Source: Prorocentrum cordatum (taxonomy: Eukaryota > Sar > Dinophyceae > Prorocentrales > Prorocentraceae). Taken from it: DNA of 64,000 bases. Where the stretch lies: assembly GCA_963575745.1 (NCBI GenBank), contig CAUYUJ010016909.1:72501-136500 (forward strand), written 5' to 3'. The notes beneath the pieces are model-generated. The model was given only the letters and a program-made list of their open reading frames with translations, ran no database searches and had not been told where the DNA came from. The translations under genes were made by a program, and so were the position numbers. This document shows, in pieces, positions 52,966-63,885 of this stretch (positions are counted from its first letter, which is position 1; the number at the start of each line of letters is the position of its first letter).

Positions 52966-53147
52966 GCTCGGGCGTGTCCCCTACAGGGGGACCTTGGGCG
53001 AGAAACTACCACAAACACCCCAAACATGCTCCAACATGCTCAGACACATCTTCAAAAAACCGTCCCCCGACGCTTTTTGTCGAGGGCTCCTCCTCCTCCT
53101 CCTCCTCCTCCTCCTCCTCCTCCTCCTGTAGAGGGACAGGGCCCGAC
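52966..53147. mobile_element. GTCGGGC-ended miniature element, copy 12, with internal TCC array
   Basis: Left GCTCGGGCGTGTCCCCTACA, right complement (CCTGTAGAGGGACAGGGCCC). Flanked by TTAA on both sides (52962-52965 and 53148-53151, give or take one base). A TCC array (53089-53127) sits inside, next to the right end. Confidence 0.88.
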
Positions 53148-53535
53148 GTTAAGTGCAGCTCGAGCCCCTGTGGTGTGCAGGTCTTTGCGCCGCGGCGCGG
53201 AGCGCGGCCGCCTCCTCGGCCACCGCCCGCCCTCCCGAGGCCCCCCGCGCGCGCGCGCGTCAGCAGTCCGCGGGCCCTCGGGGGGCAGGGTCGTGACCGC
53301 GGGCGTGCTGTGCCGTCTCGCTCCTCCTCGCCCTCGCCCTCGGCCGCCTCGCCCTCCTCGTCCTCCTGCACCTCGCGGTCCACCTCCTCCTTCTCCGCCT
53401 CGGCTCTCTCCTCTTCGTCGTCCACCCTGCCCTCGTCCTCCTCTTCCATCTGCCCCTCCTCCTCCTCCTTCTCCTCCTCCTCCTCCTCTTCCATCCTCCT
53501 CCTCCATCTTCCTCCTTCTCCGTCCTCTCCAACGT
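53148..53535. repeat. TCC/CCTCG-rich tract
   Basis: 53148-53315 is unassigned GC-rich DNA; 53320-53535 is TCC/CTCG-based repeat. Confidence 0.75.
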
Positions 53536-54650
53536 GTCCTCGTCCTCGTCCGCGCCCTCGTCCTCCACATCTCCGCGGACTGGCCTGTCGCTGCTAGATC
53601 GTTCTCGGACGCCTGCCGCTCGACTCTGGTCAGGCCTGGTCTCAGGATGTCCTGCTCGGCGGACTCTAGCAGCTGGAAGGAGGGATGACGTGAACGATGA
53701 TGACGGATGGGGAGCAGGGAGAAGGGACGGAGAATTCGCCGGCCCAACGGGCCAGAGGCGTGCTAAGATCTCCGATAACTGGGTAATAATATTTCCAGTT
53801 CGCGCGCGCGGAGCGGCCCCTGGGGGCCCCCGGACGAAAAGTACCCCGGCCTCCCGCCCCAAGGGGCCCCCCCAAATCCCCCCAAGAGGCCCTGGGGGCC
53901 CCCAAGTCGCCGCCAAGGAGCCCCAAGAGACTCCCGAGAAGTCCCCATGAGGCCCCCAAGAGGCCCTAAAGAGGGCTCCAGGGCTGGCGGAATGAGCCAG
54001 GCGATTGAATAATGATGGAGAGGAGGAACGGAGGGATGGATGGAGGGCAGCAGCTCTCAGCTCAGGGAATCCGCCGACCCCTTGTGGGTCTCTAGGCGCG
54101 TGAGATGGCCCCCCCACCCCTACGGAATCCCACTCATGGGCCCCGAACCAGAAATTCGACCCCCCTACCCCAGCCCAGCAAGGCTTCCGGATGGGCTCTT
54201 CAGGGGGGGGCTGGCTGGCTCGCTTTCGGGCTCTCCAGACGGTGCCGGAGGCCTCCAAGACTGCCAAGAAAGCCTAAATAGCCCCAGTGCGGACCCAACA
54301 GAACCGCCGACGACAGTTCAAGTCGCATCCGAGTCCGCCCAGTGGGAATCCAAAAGGCCCTCAGAGGGGGTCCCAAGAGCACCCCCAAAAAGACCCCAGG
54401 AGGCAAACAACGTCCCCCCCCTAAGGAAACTAACATTTTCAGCATATTCATCCCTTGGGTTTTTACATCGTCCAAGACGGTTTCTACATCGTCGAAGACG
54501 GCCCGGGAGGCCCCCAAGATCGCCCCAAGACGGTCCCAGCACACCCTCACGAGGGTCCCAAGACGGCTCAAGAGGGCCCCAAGATGGCCCCCCCCTTCCT
54601 CTCCCGCTTTCTTCCCCTTTGCCCTCTCCCCTGCCCAACTTTTTCCAGAC
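53536..54650. other. CCAAGA islands in unassigned DNA
   Basis: Islands of CCCAAGAGG type at 53880-53970 and 54240-54600. No gene. Long minus frames read through the repeats. Confidence 0.5.
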
Positions 54651-54687
54651 CATCTCTCTCTTTTCCCCTCCTCCCCCTCTATCGTCA

Positions 54688-54792
54688 CTGTCTCTCTCTC
54701 TCTCTCTCGCTCTCGCTCTCTCTCTCGCTCTCCCGTCCTCTCCCTTTTTACGTGTTCTACGTCTACAGGTGTATGTATGTATGTGAGCATGG

Positions 54793-54838
<46 letters not shown>
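54688..54838. repeat. CT and TA dinucleotide repeats
   Basis: (CT)n with CG interruptions at 54688-54735; (TA)n at 54798-54837. Confidence 0.95.
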
Positions 54839-54840
<2 letters not shown>

Positions 54841-54947
54841 AGCCCCCCCCACCAAGATCTACCTAAACAACCCTTTGTTCGAGGAGATCTGGTCTAGCCG
54901 CCGATCAGAGGGTGGCATGGCGGGAGAGAGTGGGAGGGCGAGTAAAC

Positions 54948-55995
54948 GGGAGAGCGGGAGAGCGGAAGGCGGGAGAGCGGGAGAGCGGGAGAGCGGGAGA
55001 GCGGGAGAGCGGGAGAGCGGGAGAGCGGGAGAGCGGGAGAGCGGGAGAGCGGGGGAGCGGGAGAGTGGGAGAGCGGGAAAGCGGGAGAGCGGGAGAGCGG
55101 GAGAGCGGAAGCGGGGGAGCGGGGAGCGGGAGAAGCGGGAGAAGCGGAGAGCGGGAGAGCGGGAGAGCGGGAAGAGCGGGAGAGCGGCTGAGCGGGGAGA
55201 GCGGGAGAGGGGAGAGCGGGAGAGCGGGGAGAGCGGGAGAGCGGAGAGCGGCGAGAGCGGGAGAGCGGGACGGCAGGAGTGAGAGCAAAGCGGGAGAGCG
55301 GGAGAGAGGGATGAGCGGTGAGAGCGGGAGAGCGGAAGAGGGGGAGCGGAGAGTCGGGGGATCGGGAGAGCGGGGGAGAGGTGAGAGCGGGAGAGCGGGA
55401 GAGCGGGAGAGGCGGACGAGCGGGAGAGCGGCAGCGCGGAGAGAGCGGGAGAGGGGAGAGCGGGAGAGCGTGGAGAGCGGGATGACGGAGGGCGGAGACG
55501 GAGAGCGGGAGAGCGGAGGTGCTGGGGGGGGCGGCGGGTCCGACGGGGCGGACTCCCAGGCCATTGCATTTGCAACGTTGACCCATTTTCCCTGGCGCGC
55601 TCTCCGCTCTCCCACTTCCCGCGCTCCCGCGCTCCCGCTCTCCCGCTCTCCCGCTCTCCCGGCCCCTCCCGCTCTCCCGCTCTTCCCCTTCCCTCCCCTC
55701 CCCGCTCTCCCGCTCTCCCGCTCGCCACCTCCTTCACCCATAATTCCCAATCCTTTCCGACTCTCCCGCTCTCCCGCTCTCCCGACCTCCCGCTCTCCCG
55801 CTCTCCCGCTCTCCCGCTCTCCTGCCCTCCCGCTCTCCCGACCTCCCGCTCTCCCGCTCTCCCGCTCTCCCGCTCTCCCGCGCTCCCGCCCTCCCGCTCT
55901 CCCGCTCTCTCGCTGTCCCGCTCTCCCACTCTCCCGCTGTCCCGCTCTCCCGCCCTCCCGCTCTCCCGCTCTCCCGCTCTCTCGCTCCTTGACTC
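54948..55995. repeat. Giant inverted satellite of GGGAGAGC units
   Basis: 54948-55512 is an array of GAGAGCGG(G)-type 8-bp units; 55600-55995 is an array of the complementary CCGCTCTC units. The roughly 88-base spacer (55513-55600) is unrelated. The two arms together could form a hairpin of several hundred base pairs. Confidence 0.95.
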
Positions 55996-56029
55996 TCCCA
56001 TTCTCCTGTTCTGCCGCTCAGGGCCCGAA

Positions 56030-56640
56030 GTGATGCGGAGGAGGAGGTGGAGATGGAGGAGGAGGAGGAGGATGAGGAGGCGGAGAGGATGGAGGTAGGA
56101 GGAGGAGGAGATGTAGGAGGAAGGGCAAGGAGGAAGAGGTAGAGGAGGAGGATGAGGATGAGAGGAGGAGGAGGAGGAGCAGGAGGGAGGAGGAGAGGAG
56201 GCAGGAGGAGGAGGAGGAGGAGGAGGAGGAGGAGGAGGACAGGATGAGTAGATGAGGATGAGGAGAAGCAGGAGGAGCAGGAAGAGGGGGATGAGGAGGA
56301 GGACGAAGACGAGGACGATGAAGCAGAGGAGGCGGATGAGAATGATGAAAAGCAGGAGTCTGATGATCTGGAGAGGAGGAGGCGCAGGAAGGAGTTGGAG
56401 GCATATGAACAGAAGGAGTCGGAGGATAATGAGGAAGGAGGAGGAGGAGTTGGTAGAGGAGGAGGTGCAGGAGGAGGAGGATGAGGAGGAGGAGGAGGCG
56501 GATGAGGAGGGGGCGGAATAGGAGGGGACGGAATAGGAATCAGGAGGAGGAGGAACAGCAGCAGGGGTGAGGAGGAGGAGCAGGAGGTGGGGTGAGGATG
56601 AGGAGGAGGAGGACCATCAGCGCAAGGAGGAGGGAATGGT
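56030..56640. repeat. GGA array with GAT interruptions
   Basis: About 600 bases, starting right after the inverted satellite. Confidence 0.95.
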
Positions 56641-56759
56641 ATAGTAAGTGTTCGTTGACTGTAATACTCCTCATCATCCTTCCCATCCTCTCCTTGCCTC
56701 AGCCCCACTTCCATCCTTCTCTTCAAATCCTAGTTCAGCCTTCTACTTACGCTGCTGTC

Positions 56760-57010
56760 CTATGTTTATGATGATGATGACGCCGGTGTTGATGATGATG
56801 ATGGTGCCGATGGTGATGGTGGCGATGATGACGATTACAATTGTCCCGATGCCATGGGGATGATGATGGTGACGATGCGATCGTGGCGACGAGAATGACG
56901 ATGATGATGGCGGTGACGATGGCGATGACGGTGACGCTGGCGATGACGACGGTGAAGATGGTGACGATACTGGCGCTGATGATGATGATGATGACTGCGG
57001 TGGAATCTGG
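56760..57010. repeat. GATGAC/GGTGAT array
   Basis: Diverged GAT-based trinucleotide array in plus orientation. Confidence 0.9.
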
Positions 57011-57065
57011 GCCCGGGCTACCACAGACTGCACTGCCCTCCCGTTCTCCCGCTCTCCCTGTCTCC

Positions 57066-57113
<48 letters not shown>
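57066..57113. repeat. GA dinucleotide repeat
   Basis: (GA)n, about 23 units, after a short CTCCCGTTCTCCCGCTCTCC remnant of the satellite at 55.6 kb. Confidence 0.97.
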
Positions 57114-57116
<3 letters not shown>

Positions 57117-57249
57117 GCCAGCGCCAGGAAGAGTCACGCGTGATCCCCAGATCAGGAGATGAGATCGAGAGCGAGGGGGGAAGAGCGAGAGCGAGGGAGG
57201 ATGGGTGTAGGCGCTTAGGGCCATCATATAGCTAGCCTCCCCTGGCGCT

Positions 57250-59570
57250 CACCTTGCAGTGCCACTGATGTCGTCATCGCCACCATCACCACCGCGAGGA
57301 CCATCAACGCGATAACCAGAATCCCCAGCAGCACCAAGACCACCACCATGATCGCGATCGGCAGCATCACCTAGACTTCCAGCGTCACCATCACCGTCGC
57401 CATCGTCATCACCACTAGCACCAGCAGTCCCACCCACCAAGATCATAGTCGTCACTGTCATCATCAACATCACCGCCAGCTGGGGCACCACATCTTCACA
57501 GGCATCATCTCCATCGAACTATTATCAAGATGGGGGCCATCACTACCACCACTATGACTATCACGATGATGCCACTACCTCCTGGCCACCAACACCACAA
57601 CACCATCATGTGCAGTGGCATCAACATCGCCATCGTCATCCTCAGTTGCACCATCATCACTCCCACCTGGCACCACCATATATGTATCGCAACCAGCCCC
57701 TGGGACATCACCGCGAACACCACCTAGTCAACAGCTAACACCAGTATCATCACGATGACCTCCACTAGTAGCTGGGCATGCAGCGTCGCACCAATACCGT
57801 CGCCATCACTACCAGCAACATCAATCCCGCCCACCACCTTAACACTCTTTATCGTCATCATCGTCATCACCGCCATTTGGATCACCACCGCTGGCAACAA
57901 CTCAATTTGACAGCATGACAAGTGGACCATCACAGCGACCACCATCAATACCATGCGCACATCATTACCACCTGGCCACGGAGTCGACAACACTGACATA
58001 ACCGTTTAGCATATGTAGTCATCATCGCCAGTACACCACCATCACTGCCACCTGGTCCGCCACCGCCACCATTTGCCAAGACACCCATCATCTGCACTGC
58101 AACCCGTCTCTGGGCCATCACCGCCAACGCCATCTGGCCAAACACTTCCGCCACCATCATCATCACGACTACCTGCAGTAGTAGCCGGGCGGACAAAACT
58201 GTAACATCGCCACTGTCACCATCGCAAGCATTACCACCCCACCCACCCCGATGATATTTTTGTCATCGTCATCACAACCACCGGGACCATAATCACTACC
58301 GCCGGCCTCAACTCCACTGGAGGCAGCGTTTCCAACACCTCGGCCGTCACCATCGCCACCATACCTGGCCCAATACCCTCACCATCATAATAATCGCGTT
58401 TATGACAATCACGTCTACGACCTGGGCTACCAACGCGTCAAACCCGCTGTGATGTTACAATCAATATCATGTGTGCCAGCATTACTACCGTCACCATAGT
58501 GATTGCGGTACGAGTTGAGATGATAATGGAAATATTGAAGAGTGCGGCACGCGTCGTGCCTTCTCGTCTGCTACACTTCTCCGTTTCCTCCTGGTCTGCT
58601 ATTCTGCTCCCCTGATCCTAATGGTCCTCCATCCTCCTCCCTATCATGGTCCTGAGCCTCATCCTTCCCCTGAGCGTGGCCGTTGTGAACCATACTCATT
58701 CTCCTCCCTTCTCCCAACATTACTCTTGGCGTTTCTACAAATCCTATTCCGCCTTCTTTCTTCTCCTCCTGATCTTCGTCCTCGTCTTCACCCGCGTCTT
58801 ACTCCGTCATCCTTCCCCCCTCCTCAATGAGATTCAACATGACCTTTGTACTCTCTCCGAGCCTCGCAACTTACCCACCCACCACCATCACCAACACCTC
58901 CCAGAGTGCCGTCATCACCACCATCAACATTATTAGCATTATCTCTGGTACCAGTTGGACCGATTGCATTAGCTTTAATCCATCATCGACAACCACATCA
59001 ACATCATCACCATCACCGAACCATCATCATCGCGACCACAAGCTGGCCACAACCGTCAATATCGTCGCCACATCCAAAACCGTGATGAGCACCACCATCA
59101 TGGCGATCATGACAATCCTCAGAAACACCAGGACTTCCACCATCGCGATCACCACCAGCACCTAGACCACCGTCGCCACCAGCATGGACAAGACCCGACT
59201 GCCCACCAGCTCCACAATACCATCATCAGAATTGGCATCGTCATCGTCGCTAGTAGCGCCAGCAACAATTAACCCTGGTCGACCACTGCCACCATCTTCG
59301 CCACCACAATCATCATCATCTGCACTGCGACAACACATGGGCCATCATTGCTACCACCACGTGGCTAACAACGACCACCACCATCATCATCAGCACGATT
59401 GTATCCACCAGTAGCCAGGTAACCAACTCTGCAACACCACCGTCTTCATAGTCTCAAGCGCCGTCACCAAGCCCACCGCCATGATCATCCCACAACACCG
59501 TCATGCTCGTTATCGCCACCACCATCGTGACAAACACCTAGGGCGTCGCCGCCACCGCCATCTCCATTGT
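57250..59570. repeat. Diverged ATC/ACC array with a longer period
   Basis: About 2.3 kb of CACCATCAC-type DNA, the complement of the array at 56760-57010. Phrases recur at a distance near 409 bases: CTGGGACATCACCGCGAACA (57700) and CTGGGCCATCACCGCCAACG (58109); CACTAGTAGCTGGGC (57761) and CAGTAGTAGCCGGGC (58173). 58520-58870 is a non-repetitive insertion-like stretch. Frames are low-complexity. Confidence 0.85.
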
Positions 59571-59635
59571 GAACATCGCCCCCCGCCACCTGGACCCTTA
59601 TCCTAATACTAGAATGTACGTCCCGAGGTAGATCT

Positions 59636-59662
59636 TGGTGGGGGGGGGGGGGGGGCACGCAC

Positions 59663-59694
<32 letters not shown>

Positions 59695-59860
59695 ATGCAT
59701 GCACATGTGTTCTATGTATAGGTCTACGTATGTAAATGTAGCTAAGTGGAGCTGACTGTATGTACGTACGTATGCATGTATGCATGCATGCATGAATGCA
59801 TGTACGTATGTATGTATGTATGCATGTGTGTATGTATGTACGTACGTGTTACAGGACTGG
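59636..59860. repeat. G run, TA repeat and TATGTATG array
   Basis: G run at 59639-59654, (TA)n at 59664-59686, (ATGTATGC)n to about 59848. Confidence 0.95.
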
Positions 59861-59884
59861 GGGCCCCCACCCCCTAACGAATTT

Positions 59885-60430
59885 CGACCACCCTGGGGTC
59901 CCAAGAGGCCCCAGAGACGGCCCAAAAACGGTTGCAAGACGGGCCAGAGGCGCTCCAAGACGGCCTCATATGGCTCCACGACAGTTCAAGATACTCCCAA
60001 AACGCCCAACAAGGCCCCAAAGTAGCTCCAAGACGGTCCAAAGGGCCCCCCCGAAGACTCTCTGAAGAGCCTCAAAAGAACGAGAACACCCAAACTGCCA
60101 ACATCGTTTCATTTCTTACGGATACCGTGCATTTTTAGCCATACTCGATTCTGTGTTTTCCAAGGCTCCAGAACGGATCAAAAGGTCCCCAAATTGCCCC
60201 CAAACGGACCCAGATGCCCACCGCAAAACTCCTAGAGGGCCCCAAGACAACCCCAGAGAGACCCACGACAACCCAATACAGCCCCAAGTCGGCCCAAGAG
60301 AGCCCCGACACGGCCCAAGACGGTCCCAAGAAAACCCCCAAACAGCCCCAATAAGCCCCCCCACCGAATCCCCGCGACGGCCAGAGCTCCCGAGACAGCC
60401 CACAAGGGCCCCCAGACGGTCAAAAATTAT
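59885..60430. repeat. CCCAAGA island
   Basis: Loose CCCCAAGACGG/CCCCAAACGG repeats, same type as 26080-26600. Confidence 0.75.
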
Positions 60431-60476
60431 CCCAGTGCGACCCTACCTAGGAGTTGAAGCATTTAGACACATGCAG

Positions 60477-61125
60477 CTAAGCTAAGCTAAGCTAAACTAT
60501 GCTATGTTATGCTGCGCTATGCTATGCTGTGCTGCGCTATGCTATGCTATGCTAGGCTATGTTATGATATGCTATGCTGCGCTATGCTATGCTATGCTAT
60601 GCTATGCTATGCTGCGCTATACAATGCTACGCTATGCTATACAATGCTATGCTGTGCTATGATATGACATGATATGCTGCGCTGTGCTATGCTAAGCAAC
60701 GCTATGCTATGCTGCGTTATGCTATGCTATGGTATGCCGAGCTATGAGATGACATGCTATGCTATGATATGGTTGGCTATGCTATGCTATGCTATGCTGT
60801 GCTAATGCTGCGCTGCGCTATGCTGCGCTATGCTGCGCTAAGCTAAGCTAAGGTAAGCTAAGCTATGCTAAGCTAAGCTAAGCTAGGCTAGGCTAGGCTA
60901 GGCTAAGCTAAGCTAAGCTAAGCTAAGCCAAGCTAAGCTAAGCTAAGCTAAGCGAAGCTACGCTAAGATGATATACGCGGAGGTAAGCTCAGCTAGGCTA
61001 AGGTAAGCTAAACTAAGCTAAGCTAGGCTGGGCACAGCTAAGCTAAGCTAAGCTAAGATGAGATAAGTTAAGCTAGCTAAGCTAAGATAAACTAAGCTAA
61101 GCTTAGCTAAGATAAGCTAAGCTGG
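60477..61125. repeat. CTATG then CTAAG pentanucleotide array
   Basis: 60477-60840 is mainly GCTAT units with CTGCG and TGTGC variants; 60840-61125 is mainly GCTAA. A 650-bp pentamer array with a clear switch of unit. Confidence 0.97.
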
Positions 61126-61129
61126 GTGA

Positions 61130-61425
61130 ACCCAGGGGGCGCAACTGGGGGAACCGCGGGGCGGATCCTGGGGGAACCACCCGGGGCGGTTTACAGTTTA
61201 CACTGCCTTGCCCCTTTAAGATAGAGAATAATAACCCTTCTAGGCAGAGCCTAGGTAGGGAATAAGCTAGGCTAAGATGAGATAAGCAACGCTAAGCTAA
61301 GGGGACGTGACTGGGGGAACCGCGGGGCGGATCCTGGGGGAACCGCCCGGGGCGGGGAACACTGCCCGGCCCCCTTGAGCAAAGAGAGTAAGAATCCTTC
61401 TAGGCAGAGCCTAGGTAGGGAACAT
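61130..61425. repeat. Tandem duplication of a GGGGGAACC module
   Basis: Two copies (about 61135-61262 and 61300-61422) sharing ACTGGGGGAACCGCGGGGCG, CACTGCC-GCCCC and CTTCTAGGCAGAGCCTAGGT, separated by CTAAG-array sequence. Confidence 0.9.
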
Positions 61426-61511
61426 GATCGACCCACGAACCCGGAAAGGAATATAGACATGTGAGGCATCGCAACATTTCAAAGACACCTGATTGGGCGA
61501 CGAACACATGC

Positions 61512-62400
61512 AATGCTGAATGTATCGATGATGATGATGTACTGTGCCGAGGGCTGTGCTGTGCTACGCCGTGCTGAACTGCGATGTGCCATGCCGCGAG
61601 CTCTATATATATATAGCGTTGTGGATCGAGTCCTCCCTGGCATCCGAGTCCTCACCGAACTGATCTGGAGCGTAAGCTCGAGCTGCCTAAGCAGATGGTA
61701 GCTGCCCCAGAACTAATCGACAGAGGGAACATGCCAGGAGGACGCGCCGCGGAACGTCCCAAGGGACGCGCCAGGCGACGTGCCAGGGGACGTGCCATGG
61801 GGACGCACCGCGGGACGTGCCAAGGGGACGCGCTACGGAACGTGCCAATGGACGTGCCGAGGGACGTGCCAGGGGACGCGCCGCGCGACGTGCCAGGTGG
61901 ACTCGCCACGGAACGCGCCAAGGAACGTGCCAAGGTGCATAGCTGAGTGTATCGATCTTGATGTACCGTGCCGACGGCTGTGCTGTGCTGGGCCGTGCTG
62001 AACTGTGATGTGCCATGCCGCGATTGTGCTCTATATAGCGTCGTGGATCGAGTCCTCCCTGGCATCCGAGTCCTCACCGAACTGATCTGGATCGTAAGCT
62101 CGAGCTGCCTGAGCAGATGGTAGCTGCCCCAGAACTAATCGACAGAGGGAACATGCCATGAGGACGCGCCGCGGAACGTCCCAAGGGACGCGCCAGGCGA
62201 CGTGCCAGGGGACGTGCCATGGGCACGCACCGCGGGACGTGCCAAAGGGACGCGCCACGGAACGTGCCAATGGACGTGCACCGCGCGACGTGCCAGGGGG
62301 ACTCGCCACGGGACGCTCCGCGGAACGTGCCAGGCAACATGCCAGGCTGCAATGCTAAGGGTATCGATATTGATGTACCGTGCCGAGGGCTGTGCTGTGC
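61512..62400. repeat. About 420-bp tandem repeat, just over two units
   Basis: Units start near 61512, 61941 and 62351 (partial) with GTATCGAT...TGATGTACCGTGCCGA. Each contains GGATCGAGTCCTCCCTGGCA, CAGAACTAATCGACAGAGGG and an inner GGGACGTGCCA/GGGACGCGCC minisatellite. Confidence 0.92.
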
Positions 62401-62810
62401 CTGGGCGACCTGGACACGTGAAAACACGCGTTTCGCTCAAGACGTTGTCAGCACATCCTCATGCTAGACATCCGCCTGGGCAACCTGGACACGTGCAAAC
62501 AAGCGCCTCGCTCGAGACATCCTCAACAACTGCTCATGCTAGACATCCGCCTGGGCAACCTGGACACGTATCCTCGACAAATCCTCATGCTAGACATCTG
62601 TCTGGGCCACCTGGAGGCGTGAAACCAAGCGTCTCGCTCGAGACATCCTCAAGATCTGGGCACGTGAAAACAAGTAATCCACTTGGGAGATCCTCAGAAT
62701 TCAGGTCCCCAGGAGAGGACAATATATAACACAAAAGAAGCGTTTCGCTCGAGACATCCTCAACCAATTCTAAAAAACAAGCGTTTCGCTCGAGACATCC
62801 TCATATTTGA
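62401..62810. repeat. Roughly 80-bp repeats with CGTTTCGCTCGAGACATCC
   Basis: Five to six units of AACAAGCGTTTCGCTCGAGA, CATCCTCA and GCCTGGGCAACCTGGACACG, shortening toward the right. Confidence 0.85.
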
Positions 62811-63295
62811 ACTCGCCGGCCCTACGCGACCTCGTTATTTATCGCAGAAGAAATTCGCCGGCCCTGCAGCCGTCAAAACCAGAGGTAAACCTACTAAAAG
62901 AACCCTGGGCCTACGCCCTTTCCGGGAAAAAAACAAGACGGTCCAGACGGGCCTCTAAGAAAACCTGGAAACGCCCAATAACAAGGAATCGTTTCCCACT
63001 CCGTTCATGCTTCCTCCTTCTGTGCTCACGATGCTCGGCGGACTCGGACCTATTCGTTGGATCTCTACACACGCGACCGGTTCAATTCTATCACACGGAT
63101 GGCTTCGCATCCTTATCATGCACAATCACGAATGCATGATATTTGACTTGGTTATCCCACAAATTGTATTGCCTGAAACTTCAACCGGAAGATGACATTT
63201 AGCTCCTCACTTGCAACTAGCCGTGCCTATGTAATTACCTTCAGGCTGTTAGACGTTTCGCACCTTGCATAGCATGCGTTGGACGTCGCGGCTCA
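62811..63295. other. Unassigned stretch
   Basis: Balanced-composition DNA. The plus frame 62807-63139 has no domain. Confidence 0.35.
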
Positions 63296-63299
63296 GGGG

Positions 63300-63460
63300 T
63301 CTTCCAGAGGAGGAGGAGAGGGGGAGGAAGAGGAGGAGGTGGAGGAGGAGCAGGAGGAGGAGGAGAAGAAGGATGAGGCGAAAAGGCGGAGGAGGAACAA
63401 GGGATAATAGGAGGAGAGAAGAAGAAGAAGAGGAAGAGGAGAGGAGGAGAGTACAGGAGG
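63300..63460. repeat. GGA array
   Basis: GGA/GAAGAA-rich tract; followed by GACGGACGGACGGACG at 63493-63510. Confidence 0.92.
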
Positions 63461-63589
63461 AACTCGCGGCGCGGGGGGAAGAAAGAAGGGCCGACGGACG
63501 GACGGACGGACGCGCGGAAACGTCCCGCCGGCGGAGACGGGACGGGCCGTTGCCGGCCTGCGCAAAAAGCCGTGGCCTCACGCGAAGCA

Positions 63590-63885
63590 GTCCTTGAAAT
63601 GCCAGGGTGGCTGTAACTATGCGTGCAAGAAGTGCCCGGAATCCTATCTGGTTTTCTGCCAAAACGCCAAACCACTTTTCGTCAGGAGCCCAGGGCTTGG
63701 ATACATCCGCCTCGCTTCGACATTTTTCGCACAATATATACACACACGTAGTCACGAAAACATCGGCTCCCCATGCTTCAATGTATTCTCGAACTGTCCC
63801 CGTTTGTCCCGTATGTCAGGCCACGCAAATCACAACGACCTTCGCGACCTGAGAGGGGTGACGACAATCGCCAAATTTGATACTC
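63590..63885 (-). other. Possible coding fragment of unknown type
   Basis: On the minus strand about 85 non-repetitive residues are open before the frame enters repeat: it includes VREYIEAWGADVFVTTCVYI, LCEKCRSEADV and KPWAPDEKWFGVLAENQIGF. The CEKC pair and balanced composition look protein-like, but no family was recognised and no start codon or upstream signal is clear. Confidence 0.3.

Noticed and set aside
54859-56033. Two long Ser/Pro/Arg and Glu/Arg/Gly frames (about 380 aa)
   Set aside because: Direct translations of the GGGAGAGC satellite on either strand.
60477-61125. Possible telomeric array
   Set aside because: The CTATG/CTAAG pentamers do not match the TTTAGGG-type telomere repeats known for dinoflagellates, and they lie inside the window.
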